From the NCBI RefSeq assembly GCF_910592395.1, contig NC_088316.1:7318001-7382000 (forward strand): a stretch of 64,000 nt of DNA. The letters run 5' to 3'. The notes beneath the pieces are model-generated. The model searched no databases and was not told the DNA's origin. It saw only the letters and a program-made list of their open reading frames with translations. Each line of letters opens with the position of its first letter. Positions within the stretch are counted from its first letter, which is position 1. Of this stretch, positions 31,990-43,443 are shown one piece after another. Origin of the DNA: Lineus longissimus (lineage: Eukaryota; Nemertea; Pilidiophora; Heteronemertea; Lineidae). The position numbers and the translations under genes were made by a program.

Positions 31990-33010
31990 AAATAAATGAT
32001 GCAATATATTACTAATATCATTCAAGTATCTTCCTGACTTTTAAATACTAGTATTGAATGGTAACATGATATCTCCTTGACTTTCTACAATCTAGCAACA
32101 AGTAAACAAAAGAAGGTTCATTCTCTATTTCTGTGATGTCGCTTTCCAACGGGTACACCTCTACTGACATGAAAAAACTCGACACCAGAACTTCACCAGC
32201 TCAATCATCTGCAATACTAACTAATTAGCCAAATGAATCATCCAAAATATTACAATTATAATTCATAGAGAGAAGTGCTGTAAACCCAAATGTATTCACT
32301 ACCAAAAGAATTTTAAAAAATGTTGCTTCCAAATTATTCGCGGTTTTTCATTAACTCAAATTTAGGTTATTTCCTTCAGTAAGCAGTCATTCAGGACTTC
32401 TTATTTTCACAATGAAACTGGGGACGCGAAATTTGTCGGTCCCACACGAAATTGCTAGGGATTACAGTATCTTCCGGACTTGTACATGCTATATGGTATA
32501 TCAGAACGTTTATTTGACATTATGCACTCTAGCAAAAGTACTTCAAATAAAATACAGTGACCTCTTCTTTTAAATCATGCTGCTTTTTACAGTGGGTACA
32601 CCTCTGATCTAGTCAAACAAAAGATGACAGTGGAATATATATAACCCCCATAATTTTCAGTTACAAAGTACACAAATAAATACGTCTAAATATTATCAAA
32701 AAATTCATAACAAAATATCATGGGCATCACTTCTAAACGCTAACTTGCATCCTAATATTTCTTGTAGTCGTACTTTATGCCCTTTACTAGCAACAGCTAC
32801 ATTTATTGTCACTGAAATTTGTGTTCCTAACATAAAATCATGTGACTTCTGTTGTTGCCATTATCATAAATACATCAAAATATTACCAAATAATTCATGA
32901 AGAAGTACCTTCTTGACTTGTAAATTCTATATGGTATAATGATATTCCTTATGCACTCTAAAATTTTCTAAATCAGGCTGCATTAGTTGCACCACTACTG
33001 ATAGGGAAAA
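31990..33010 (+). repeat. degenerate tandem repeat, three ~440-bp units
   Basis: The landmark GTATCTTCC(T/G)GACTT or its variant GTACCTTCTTGACTTGTAAA recurs near 32026, 32466 and 32904, i.e. 440 and 438 bp apart. AAATAAAT..TATTAC(C/T) stretches precede it, and a GGGTACACCTCT segment follows in units 1 and 2. The copies are strongly diverged, so this is old. Confidence 0.65.
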
Positions 33011-33120
33011 AAACGAGACGGAAAGAAAACCTTCGCAAATACTGTCGGTACTAATATTTACGGCCAAAGAATGTGATCGAAAGAGTTTACTTGAGATAAG
33101 TTTTTCAAGTAAAAACAGCA

Positions 33121-33453
33121 TTATACCGCTATGATCTCAACCCATGGATCCCCTGTTGAAATTACCCGACAGCCACAAGCCAGGCACCCAGGCATGTAAT
33201 TAATAGCACACTTGAAGTTTCGCCAACATTTAGCAACACGACTGGCATCAACTGAAGCGTCATCCTGTTGAAAAGCATTCCAAATGTGGTGTTCGCGAGG
33301 GGCCACATCTCCACTTTGTAAGCCAATCAGAACGCGTGAAAGGTTCCGACCAACTTGAGCCAATATGGTAGCCTCCATGGGGATGGTGTCCGATCCAAAG
33401 ACTGATAGTCTGCATTGATTATGAGCGCTCCGACAACAAGCTTTATAATTCAA
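33121..33453 (-). pseudogene. unrecognised Cys-rich coding remnant
   Basis: A 110-codon frame of coding-like composition. The best ATG (about 33377) starts MEATILAQVGRNLSRVL. A Cys cluster (GCLACGCRV) lies near the C-terminus, and Cys and Trp occur elsewhere (CWRNFKC). There is no convincing splice acceptor and no neighbours. It may be an exon of a host gene or a transposon remnant. Confidence 0.35.
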
Positions 33454-34155
33454 AAATGTGTTTTACCATTTGTTTTAAGTGAATAATACATCGAAACAGC
33501 AACTCAATTTTTCATCAGTACGTTAAGGATATTCATGCGAATACGAAAATGTATAGAAACATGGTATAGATTGGTTAAAGCTGATTTTATTGAGATTAAT
33601 CGTGAGCCGACCCTAATTAGCACATTATCATTGCCTCAACTACCCTATTACTAATTAACTGTGTGAAGTAATGTTGAATTATTTGAAGAATTACAGGATA
33701 CACGCCACTTTGAAATTTAGCCGAAATCAGTTGAAAGATTACCTATTGCTCACCGTTATTTTTTTAAATTTTCAAACGGTGGGAAAATTAGAAAATCGGC
33801 AACAATGGTCTCTCATTTCATGCTATGGGCTATAACAGAAAAAAGTTTCAATAAAAAAAAATGATATTAAAGGTCCGAACAATCAACAACGAAGTTTTTT
33901 GCTTTGTTTTAAATCCAAGAGGTGATACAAGAGGAACTCATTTGTACTTTTCTCAAAAAGCATGCTTAGTAATCCTTATATCGTTTTTCCCTGTAAAGAA
34001 CCATTACTATTCCATTAGCCATAAAAGTATGGTATGCATAGCTTTGTAATCAAGAAAGCTTTTCGTTATCATTTAGGGGTTATTCACACATGTCCAGAAA
34101 TGACCAAAATCTCGTTTTTTGAAGAATATATTTCTCACTCATTTAAAGTGGTAAA
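33454..34155. other. no gene seen
   Basis: AT-rich non-coding sequence; the plus-strand frame at 33861-34049 has no coding features. Confidence 0.4.
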
Positions 34156-34362
34156 ATGCCAAAACGGAAGCGAAGGTCCGTTATGGGGACCGACGAACTA
34201 AATAATTATGCCAAAAAACCCGACTTATCTTTTGTTTCCGTCGCGAACACTCAACAACGACTTTTTGATACTTCAATTTTAATGAATAAGATAAAACTTA
34301 TGAGATTGATTCAAAACATTGAAAGTCCTGTAGATTTCTTAAAACATGACCAATTGATGTGA
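34156..34362 (+). CDS. candidate small protein with basic N-terminus
   Basis: A 68-aa frame with a good start context (AAAATGCC) that begins MPKRKRRS, a typical nuclear-localisation-type cluster, and then has a mixed, helical-looking sequence to its stop. An AATAAA signal lies ~100 bp downstream (about 34463). Family unknown; it could be a chance frame in AT-rich DNA. Confidence 0.3.
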   Translation: MPKRKRRSVMGTDELNNYAKKPDLSFVSVANTQQRLFDTSILMNKIKLMRLIQNIESPVDFLKHDQLM

Positions 34363-35080
34363 TTCGAATTTTGTGTTGAATGGTACTATCTCCTCTTCAA
34401 TTTAATACGATTTTTATGTAAAATGTATTTTATGTTATTTAATGGTCGGTCACCATAGAAACCAATAAATAGTGGTATACAGCAAAAACAGTAAATTTCG
34501 GGCTGTAAAAAAATCCAGTTACCTCTATTCATATACTTTTACCCCAACAGTATGGAGATTTTTGATATGATGGATCGAAAAATGGTGTCATGTTGTTCCA
34601 ATTTACTTTTCTAGACTTAATTGGCATTTCTGAACGCCAAAATGGGGGTAAAGTTAGCAGAGTGTATACTATTTGATATAGCAAAAACTCAATATCCCAC
34701 ACAGTATCTCTTGATATATTTTGGGTAGGGTAGATCTTGCAGAAAAGAATGCTTTTTGTTGCGTTGAATTAAGACTAATATTGCTAAAGTTATTGCAGTT
34801 TTGTAACCAAGCCGCAAAACGTACTTTAACTGGGAGAGCAAAGTCCCATGCAAGCACTATTGTGACGTCATATAGGTAGAGTATTTCCCCGGGAACTACT
34901 TGGAACAGCCGGTTCAAAGTAACGTTCCGCCTCCCACTGGTTCGGAAGGTCGATCTTGAAGTTGTGCCCCCCCCCCCTTGGTGTTGGAACACTCATGGTC
35001 AAAAGTTCCTCAATTTCTCAAAAACCACTGGGTCAAAAATTGCCAGGGTGCTATTACCGATGTGTGGAGAAATTCCTAGG
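34363..35080. other. no gene seen
   Basis: Non-coding; the minus-strand frame at 34669-34992 is not supported. A C10 run is at about 34968-34977. Confidence 0.4.
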
Positions 35081-37190
35081 CTACAGAAAGAGGCTTATGG
35101 CGTTAAGTGAAAGATGGTCATACATTGTGTCATAAATTAACCACTCAAAAACCTTTGAGATAGAATTTAATACAAAAACAGGATGGTAGTTGTCAGGATT
35201 GGCCCGCGTTTCTTTAAGCTTGAAGATCGGAACAATAATTCCTAATTTCCAATTAGAAGGGAAGTACCCCTCCTGAACAAACTTATTGGACAATTGAATC
35301 AATGGGAGATCAATAGTGCTCCCTACTAGTTTGAGTGAACGGTTTGACAACCCATCCTCACCACCTTGCTTACTTGGGTCGAGGTTAACTCTAGCCTTAT
35401 GACCTTGATCTTTAGTGATAACAGCATTATCTATCCTGACATCAGTACAATCATGAAACACTGGTGAAAACCACTCATCATGATAATATGATTAAGTTTA
35501 CTTGCAAATATGTCCTTAAAGATCTTACACTTAGCTCGATCATTGTCTATTTGCGAGTTTTTAACACAGAGAATGTATACCAGGATCAAACTTCTTGCCG
35601 AGAAATTGCCTAAGAATATGCCAATAGTTCTTTCTACTCACGGAATTTTCATTTAACGAGTTACATTATCTGTCGCTAAAAGAAGACTTGGCCTGAGTTA
35701 CCAGTTTTTTTACATGATTAACCAAAACTTTGAACAACCTAGCCGCCACTTCCAGTATTTCACAATTTCTGGAAAAACTGGCCATTCAACCTACTGATCC
35801 TGACTCTAACAACATTGTTAAACAACATTGTTAACAACCTTGTTAACAACACTAACACTGGTATTAACACCAACACCAGTGTTAGTGTTAACACAACACC
35901 TGGTGTTTAGGGGTAGATATTAACACTAACGCCAACACTAACAATCAACGCTAACACCAACACCTACTTTAAAATCACCCATTGTGCTCAGAATGGTTCT
36001 TGGTCATTCCGCTGATTAAAAGCACGACCAATGTTAGCTGTAAACCATGGCATATCCCTGGGGTTTACAATTTTTTCATAACTTGGGTCAAATTTATAAA
36101 AAAATTACAATAAATTTGAGGTAAAAAGTTGACAACTCGTATCGCAGTTACCACCGTTTATTATGGAATTCCAGTCAAATGACTCTACAGATTAATTCAA
36201 GTTGATGTTATCAGCTAAGGAAAATCTCAATATTTTATGCTTATGAACAATTTAATTATGTACTTATCAAGGTTGAACTGTGATCTGATAATGAGATGGG
36301 AGCCTGGACTTCTGTTATATTCATAAAACCGAGGTTATTACAAAAAAAATATCCAAGCAAGATTTAGAATTAGCCGATATCCTTGTTGGCTCATGAATTA
36401 ATTGGTATAAAAAATGCTTAACTGCAATGTCATACAAAACTAAACCCTCAACACTGTTTATGTCTTCTAACCACCATTGCTGACTTAGCGTTAAAATCCC
36501 CACCAATAATGACGGGATCCGACTTAACTTTGGGTGCAGAGCTAATGTTTTGATCCAATAAATGAAGAAAATTGTCACCCTCGGCTGCCAGTTGCGATGA
36601 TGAACGGTAAAAAAGCCCTACAAAAATGCTCTTATTATTTGTCTTAATTTCAGCCCACATACAAGAGTCGGTTTCTAGGTCCTGACGTCTCTTGAAAACT
36701 AGTGTATTTTTAACAAGGATTAACATACCCCTGCAAGATGGTTTATAGAATGATTGATCCAGGAGGTGATACCAATCAATGTTGATAATCCCGGGATTTA
36801 AATTGCACCTTGTTTCGCTCAGGCAGGCGACATCTATTAGCTCGCTACTCATCAGAGCAGAATCATCCAACCTATGACCCGATTCCGCTGTGAGACTGTT
36901 AATATTTGTGAACATAACATTTATAATACCGTGGGCTTTAGAACCTGGGTTAAAATCAACTTCCCAGCAAGTAAAAATAGTGACCTGGATAGACACGGAT
37001 TAAAAAGCCGCAAACAGATGGAAAGGAAACCTGGATTCGTCAATACTATCGTGATAATTGCACTAAGCGTATTCACTACACACAACCACGATGACCAACA
37101 TTTAAATTTGGTTGAATTAAAAATAGCATAGAGTATAATGAGAGTTAACAGTTGTGTGGAGATTAACCCAGAAATAGACATAATGGTCAC
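35081..37190 (-). pseudogene. decayed CR1/L2-like LINE (endonuclease, linker, partial RT)
   Basis: Minus-strand order: a remnant 2A-like motif (VDFNPGS near 36950), the endonuclease/exonuclease/phosphatase domain (36920-36321: TNINSL, SETR, FVGLFYRSSS, IIGGDFNAKS, then in another frame LDIFFV), a linker (DMPWFTANIGRAF near 36045; VNHVKKLVTQAKSSFSD near 35700), and the fingers part of RT (35461-35081: WKLGIIVPIFK, NPDNYHPV, SISKVFEWLI). Stops and frameshifts break it repeatedly, and it ends before the catalytic RT motifs, so it is 3'-truncated. A simple repeat (35811-35965) expanded inside it. Confidence 0.85.
35811..35965. repeat. AACAAC/AACACC simple repeat with dyads
   Basis: Degenerate AACAACATTG and AACACTAACACC units, including an imperfect palindrome around AACACCAACACCAGTGTTAG. 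It lies inside the decayed LINE linker region. Confidence 0.8.
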
Positions 37191-37480
37191 AACAGAGGAA
37201 TTGGTTTGGTTACACAGTTATTGGGGTTTACTGTATCATATTTGTTGGAAGAAGAATTGTATCCATCATTTACTTCCAAAATGATCAGTGTACCCTGTTT
37301 TAGTTTGGTTATCGACGGTGTATGTTTCCGTGTCACCTTTATATCGCGCTTCAATGATGGAGTCACATGTGTGATAACCCCTGAAAACAGGCACAATATC
37401 AATAACATTTTGTGGTTCATTGACAACAATTTGTGGCCATAATATAATATTTTGATTCCATGTTGATGGAATATGTTCAC
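37187..37480 (-). other. possible LINE 5' leader with signal-like segment
   Basis: An open frame just upstream of the LINE. From the second ATG it has a hydrophobic stretch (MLLILCLFSGVITHV) like a signal peptide, then a basic, Thr/Ser/Asn-rich segment. It could be the 5' part of the LINE or an unrelated remnant. Weak. Confidence 0.25.
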
Positions 37481-37488
37481 GATCTTAC

Positions 37489-37830
37489 TAGGGATTTGGG
37501 CATGAGATCCTCAGCACATGGGACCTCTTTGAGTTCCGGGGTTTAAAGCTGAACTGCATGCACAAAACCAGAGCGTCCCATGCGGCAATAGTAAGAAATT
37601 CAAACGATCGAAAGGTCCTTTTAATACGGCCTGAAACATGATAGACCTCCAATGCTTCGATGCGCTTGATTTCACAAACCAGCAAGCCACAGGACGATGC
37701 GGACAGTCTCGGAGAATTATTGAAGAGAAAAAAATAAAAATCTTCTCCAGGGATTCGAACCCGGGAACTCGGGCTCAGAATACGAACGCTCTAACCGTCT
37801 GAGCTAGAGGGCTTCTTGTGAACTACTGCT
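37489..37830 (-). mobile_element. tRNA-derived SINE, copy 1
   Basis: The minus-strand 5' end (37830-37743) is tRNA-like: A box TAGCTCAGACGG and B box GGTTCGAATCC at proper spacing. The acceptor and anticodon stems do not pair, so it is a Pol III promoter head, not a tRNA. The body continues with TTGCTGGTTTGTGAAATCAA (-) and a tail containing GTATTAAAAGGACCTTTCG, shared with copies at 38105-38290 and 39013-39135. Confidence 0.8.
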
Positions 37831-38104
37831 AGCAAATACATCTTATATCATTGGCGATTATGCTTTATTTTTGAGAGATGAACCAGAAATTTTCTCAAGT
37901 ACATGTAATAGAAGAAGATACCAAGACAAAGGTGAACATTGCTTAGAGAAAACGTAGACTCCGCATACATAATCACGCACAGCAAAGAAAAAATGACTTT
38001 CTTCCTGCAGTTGCCCACTGGAAGCCGCTCAAAGATGTTGAACAGAGATTACACACAAATGTTTGAACATTCTATCAAGGCGTATAAAACGACAGGCATT
38101 TCAA

Positions 38105-38290
38105 GCAGCCCAGTGGCCTTGAGGATAAGATTGCTGGCAAATAAAACCCGAGGTCTCGAGTTCGAGTCCCGATGAGAGGACATTTTCATTTTTTTCCTTC
38201 CAAAATTCTCTGCGAAGGTCCGCATCGTCCCACGGCTTGCTGGTTTGTGAAATCAAGCGCATCGAAGCATTAGAGGTCACGGCCGTTAGA
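38105..38290 (+). mobile_element. tRNA-derived SINE, copy 2, with a different head
   Basis: Plus strand: a tRNA-like head with GTGGCCTTGAGGATAAG (A-box-like) and GAGTTCGAGTCCC (B box), then the same body as copy 1 (GTCCGCATCGTCCCACGGCT, then GCTGGTTTGTGAAATCAAGC). It is truncated after GAAGCATTAGAGGTC. The head differs from that of copy 1. Confidence 0.75.
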
Positions 38291-39012
38291 CAACAATGTG
38301 CCTTAACAATTTATTTGATCACATGACTCCTGTGGAATCTCCGATCTGATTGGTTGATCTGCAAATATGACGCCTCGTGGTAATTTGCATGATTTATGAA
38401 GTAATTTCCCTTGACCAACTTTGAACGCGTCGATTATGATAATAAAAGGGAGGGACCCAAATCGGAAGTGAATAATAATTAGGTCATGTGCCAGGAATGG
38501 TTACTGCGTAATCAGTTTTTGGGTACTTCGTCAACTGGCGGAGAAATTTGCTGATGCGCCAAATCCCGTGCGAGTTTCTTCGATATTTCGCCGGAAAATC
38601 AGTTTAAAACAGGTAAGATCGGTTCATATGCCAAGAATTCGTACATGGTTACGAAGAACCCATATCGAGATACTCTTATGAACCAAGAATAGAAACTAGC
38701 AAGGCTTTATAAACGTAAACAGAATGATGAAAAGGGAAAATTATATGGTAATTTCTCATCTTGGTGGTGTATGCTACAATGTGGAACCAACTACACGGCT
38801 CGTCGATGGTGTAGCAGGAGATTTGCTCATGGAAGTCTAATACCTCCATGATTTGCTTGACCAACTTTGAAAATCGCGAGCCCGGGTCTCCTGGTCGTAT
38901 TCCTTATTATATACCAAGCCACTTTGGTTACTCAACCCGCCGTTGGCGCGGTGGTCGGCAGGCTATTCATAGTAACAAGACCGAGGGATTTCTCCACAAG
39001 TAAAAATTACCT
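38291..39012. other. no gene seen
   Basis: Non-coding. Confidence 0.4.
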
Positions 39013-39135
39013 AGCTAACGGCCGTGAGGTCTATCATGTTACAGGCCGTATTCAGAAGGGCCTTTCGGTCGTTTTAATTTCTTTCTATTGCCACATGGGG
39101 TGATCTGGTTTTGTGCATGCAGTTCAGCTTTACAC
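39013..39135 (+). mobile_element. SINE tail fragment, copy 3
   Basis: Matches the 3' half of copy 1 (GAGGTCTATCATGTTACAGG through GTTTTGTGCATGCAGTTCAG). The head is missing. Confidence 0.8.
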
Positions 39136-39149
39136 ACTCATTTACACTA

Positions 39150-39235
39150 CAGGGTGGCCCATAATTAATTTCCCTTGCACAATAGAATTCTATTGTGTAT
39201 CCCTTGTGTGAGGGAAATAATTCAGGGCCACCCTG
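39150..39235. mobile_element. 86-bp mariner-like mini-MITE, TA target sites
   Basis: CAGGGTGGCCC at the left is mirrored as GGGCCACCCTG at the right, with inner arms ATTAATTTCCC / GGGAAATAATT, flanked by TA on both sides (39148-39149; 39236-39237). The middle is itself palindromic around TAGAATTCTA. Confidence 0.92.
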
Positions 39236-39547
39236 TAGAGCATTACAGTATTATGCTGTCACTGTATTGGTTAATTTCTAAGATTGTTTGTGACAACCAC
39301 CCCCCCCCCCTGCTTGCCTTGTGGCCGAATCAGAAACTGCCCCAACATCACTATGAATGGTTACCATGGTTACTGTGACACTTCACTGCATGACAGTACT
39401 GAAGCTGTCTCAGAATACTTCTGTTGCATATTTTCACAGGGTAATGGTAATGAAATCATGCTACTGCATCTTACCTGTCTGCGTACCATTTGAACGACTC
39501 ATCATCTTCTTCCAACTGATGTCTAAGTTTACGACCCTTGCTGACAA

Positions 39548-39645
39548 GCTGCACATTTTTGGGTGGACTGGTGTTGGTTGTCTGGCATGTCTGACCCAGA
39601 CTGCACATTTTTCGGTGGACTGCTGGTTGTGATACATGTCTGAGA
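39548..39645 (+). repeat. ~50-bp tandem duplication
   Basis: CTGCACATTTTTGGGTGGAC recurs ~51 bp later as CTGCACATTTTTCGGTGGAC, with shared flanks ending CATGTCTGA. Confidence 0.75.
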
Positions 39646-39848
39646 GTAAATAATATTTAAGAATATAAATCAGTTTCATACCATTTATCCTGACCACATA
39701 TTGCAGTTATACTATTATATACATGTACTAATAGCGACATGAAGGGGTGATAACATTTGAAATTGAAGACAAATATGAAGGAACTAGCAATTACCCGTCC
39801 GCACGGAGTTTGGGGCATGAAGTGTTCGGTAAAGCTGCTTGTTATTTG

Positions 39849-39879
39849 TGTGTGTGTGTGTGTGGGGGGGGGGGGGGGG
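39849..39879 (+). repeat. (TG)n(G)n microsatellite
   Basis: About eight TG units followed by a G15-16 run. Confidence 0.95.
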
Positions 39880-40206
39880 TGCTGGATTTGGTTGAAGGAT
39901 CGGAGTAACCAACAGAGAGAAACATTTGTATTTTATATTGATTATTATTTGCCCTTTATTTGCCCCTTCAAAACAACAACATATACTGGTTATTTACAAA
40001 TATGCTGATTAGATACTTTTGGCTGAAACAAAGCCTCTCTGAAAATTTAACCGACAGTTTAAAACCTACCGTGTTCTGTTTGGGGTATCAAGGTTCGGAG
40101 AAGCATGACAACGGGGCTGCGGCTATTCTTACGACGATTCCTAATGCATTTTACATACAAACTACGGGTTATTCTTACGACGATCATTTTCACATTTTTG
40201 GGTCTT

Positions 40207-40276
40207 AATCCTAACCCTAACGCTAACCCTGACCCTAACCCATACTCCTAGCATTAACCCTAACCCTAACCCTTCT
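40207..40276 (-). repeat. interstitial telomeric repeat (CCCTAA)n
   Basis: About ten CCCTAA units with substitutions (CGCTAA, CCCTGA). This is the metazoan telomere motif, here in C-rich orientation on the plus strand. Confidence 0.92.
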
Positions 40277-41190
40277 CCCTAATCCTCAGTTTAATCTCTG
40301 AAATCGCATAAATGCTAAGACTAGTCGTAAGAATAGCCACTTTGTAACAATTGCACCCAATTTCAAGATGAGACGAACGGTTGGCATGTCGTCGGAGTCA
40401 TTTTAAATTACGTGTAAGAAATCCATTGACCAATGGGATAGTTGTCCTGTTACGTTTCATCATCAAAACTAACCTGTCTGCATTCAACTGCGTTTTGTCG
40501 GAGACCTGCAACTTGATTATGAGCATGTCGTTGATTTTGAGGATCAAGTCGTGTGTTGGCGATTGTTTTGAGGTAGGCCCCTGTCCGATCAAATCCCCGC
40601 AAAAAAAACTGTAATGACTGCATCGATACTGGCATTTTCTAGTATAATGTGACATTCCGATATAGGATTTGAAGAGATTAGGCAGGTTTTGCAAGCTTAC
40701 ATTTTACGTTTACGATTACCATTTGACGTCATCCTAACACAAAATTTGCCGCCGACAGAAGACTTGACGCAATGACGTAATCGACTGACGTGAGGCTTCG
40801 CATACGGCTTAAAATCCTTTGAGCTATCACTCAAGTTTAACCACCGCTAAATTATATATGCGCCAGGCATTCCACTTGGAACAATAGGATCGTACAGGTA
40901 ATATAAGAAAACGTTTTATTAGAGAAAGTGGCTCTAATTCGGCCTAAATAAGATTAACAGTCTGAACTGGCGACACAGTTTATGACGTAGGATTGTCAAA
41001 ACCCTGAATCTCAGGATGCTGATATCCAAGATGGTGGCAATTGATCAATTCCAGTGTCTGAATATTTCCGTTTCGGAGTTGTAGTGACCACTTGGCGTAT
41101 ATATTAGTGTTGATCGAGGCTCGGAATTTATAATTTACATTAGTTTCTAAACTAACAACAGGCGGCGTGTGTCATGTCGCCCTGACTTTG
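40277..41190. other. no gene seen
   Basis: Non-coding. Short frames at 40381-40694 overlap on both strands and are unsupported. Confidence 0.45.
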
Positions 41191-41382
41191 TCGTTCTTCT
41201 TCTTCTTCCGTTAAGTTAACTTCCTTCATCATCTTGAAGATTAATGTTACTGGTAATGTGTGTGCGCAGCGGGTAAATGGCCCAGATGTTGGTGGCCACT
41301 TATGAGCCCAGAGCTCAAGATGTTACAGAGCTCTTGGTCAGTTATTGTTTAATGATGGATTTTCAGTCCAGTCTTGAATTGC

Positions 41383-41811
41383 TCAAGTCTTGAATTGCTC
41401 AAGACTGAAGCTGGTCACGACCACCTCGGGCAAGCTGTTCCACAACCTTATAGATGAGGGGAGGAACGAGTTCTTATAGATGTATTTGTTTGCCCTTGGT
41501 ATATGGTAGCTACATGAATTGTTATGCCGCCCTTTGCTTGTGAGTGGTATTAGGCCGTGGTCTCTTTCGTTCATAGCTACAAGACCGTTCCTGATTTTGT
41601 AGATCATAGCTAGCTTCTGATCCGAGCGTCTCTGTTTTAAGGTGGTCCAGTAGAGTTCCTGGAGTATCGCGCTCACGCTCGCTCTTCTTTCAAAGCGGCC
41701 TGTAACATATCTTGCCGCAAGGCGCTGTACCATCTCGATATTTCTTGTGGCCTGTTGGTCATGTGGGTCCCAAACCGATGCGCAGTACTCTAAGTTTGGA
41801 CGGACAAGCAA
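41383..41811 (-). pseudogene. LINE RT C-terminal domain
   Basis: Continues the RT in a different frame: LVRPNLEYCASVWDPH, VQRLAARYV, LYWTTLKQRR and LWNSLPEVVV are the standard C-terminal motifs of CR1/Jockey-type RTs. Confidence 0.9.
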
Positions 41812-42890
41812 AATATGCCCTCTCCTTTATCTCTCTGGAGTTCACCCGTAGGTTTCTTCTGAGAAAGCCAAGTGTGGAATTTGCTTTGGACGTCACGTTG
41901 TTTATGTGCTGCTTTCATGATAGCGTTGCTGTTATTGTGACCCCGAGATACTTTTGCTTTGTCTGCTCGCCTTAGTTTATGGCCTCTCAGATAGTATGAC
42001 CGGAGTACTGGATCCCTTTTTCTTGTTATAGACATAACCTCGCATTTGTCGGGGTGGAAAGCCATGAACCAATCCTGCTCCCATTTGTACAGGCGGTCTA
42101 GGTCCTCCTGCAGTGTGTATGGCGAATCGGCGCTAACAGTGATATACATTATTGTATCATCTGCAAAGAGTCTAATCCTTGATCTGACTTCATCTGGCAT
42201 GTCGTTTATGTAAAATAGGAATAGGCACGGCCCCAGGACCGAACCTTGAGGGACACCCGATAGCACATCACCGAGTTCCGACCTCTCCCCGTTGAGTACC
42301 ACTCTCTGGGTTCTCCCTGAAAGAAAGCTCTGGATCCATCGGTTGGTGTGGCCACGGATGCCGTATCGTCTTAGCTTGTGGCAGAGCCTGAGATGTTCCA
42401 CTTTGTCAAATGCTTTAGCAAAGTCCATTATTACCACATCGATTTGTTTGCCTTTGTCCATGTTTCTTGCCAGGTCGTCAATGAAACCTAGTAGTTGAGT
42501 TTCACAAGATCTTTTGTCTCGAAAGCCGTGTTGGAGATCATTCAGGACGTTATGATTGCGTGCGTGCCTCATGATGTTACTAGTTACAACATGTTCCATT
42601 AACTTGGAGCAGATACAAGTCAAGGAGACTGGCCTATAGTTAGCCGGATCTGATTTGTCCCCTTTCTTGTAGATGGGCGTCACTAGGGCATGTCTCCAGT
42701 CGCTTGGTACCACTCCTTCCATCAGGGACCGACTGAATATTATAGTCAAAGTGGGCGCCAGGACTGAGGACAGCGTTTTCAGTATCCTTGGACTGAAGTT
42801 GTCTGGGCCCGCTGCTTTATTTGGGTTCAGGTTGCTTAGGAGTTTTTCGACGCCTTGGACGTTAACCTCGATGTCCGGCATGGTGTTGAC
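41790..42890 (-). pseudogene. LINE reverse transcriptase
   Basis: All RT motifs are visible in one frame: SNLNPNKAAGPDNF, WRHALVTPIYKKGD, NYRPVSLT, QHGFRDKRSCETQL, VIMDFAKAFDKV (Asp), LSGVPQGSVLGPCLFLFYIND, and IRLFADDTIMY (Asp-Asp). A frameshift after RRADKAK (about 41965) diverts the frame; the thumb continues in another frame to ~41810. This is the best preserved LINE in the window after the one at base 1. Confidence 0.93.
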
Positions 42891-43443
42891 TCATGGGTAG
42901 CGTTGAGCCTTGTCACCTGACAGTTGAGAAAGGCTTAGGGGCTGCTTTGTGTTGAAGACACCTGTGAACTGGCGGTTTAGGGCGTTAGCCATATCTTTGG
43001 CTTTGGTGAAGACGCTATTTCCAACCTGTAGCTTCGTGATTGAATGTTTCCCTACTCGTTTATGCTTGATGTAGGTCCAAAACTTTTTGAGGCTGGTTTG
43101 GCGGTCCCCATCCTCTGGAGTAGTGAAGATGTTACTCATGTGACTCCAGTAGTCCCTCCTTGTTTTTGCCTGGATGGTTTTCTTCAGGTGTCTGTATTTC
43201 TGCAGGTTTTCTGGGGAAGGTTTGCCTTTCAGCTTTTTGTGGAGGCGGTCTCGACTCTTCATCATCTTCTTGGTCAGGGGGGACAGCCATGGTAAACTGT
43301 CTATCCTCTATGGCCAGTCGGTGTGGGATGAATTTGGAGACCCCTGCTTCTAGGCCTTTACGGAATAGAACCCACAGGTTTTCTGTTGTGGCGGTTGTCT
43401 CTACCTCCGTCATGTCGTTGTGGACCCTCCTCATATGGTCTTC
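42891..43443 (-). pseudogene. LINE linker between endonuclease and RT
   Basis: Continues in phase from the TAA for ~45 codons, then shifts frame once near 43300 (close to a G6/C6 run). The PWLSPLTKKMMKSRDRL and KTRRDYWSHM motifs are typical of the LINE segment before RT. It ends in an in-frame TGA (42891-42893), beyond which the RT frame continues in the same phase. Three lesions therefore separate it from an intact reading frame. Confidence 0.85.

Noticed and set aside
37743-37830. Functional tRNA gene on the minus strand
   Set aside because: A and B boxes are good, but the acceptor and anticodon stems do not pair, and a repeat body shared with other loci follows; it is a SINE head.
38109-38178. 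Functional tRNA gene on the plus strand
   Set aside because: Only B-box-like and weak A-box-like sequence; no cloverleaf pairing; followed by the SINE body.
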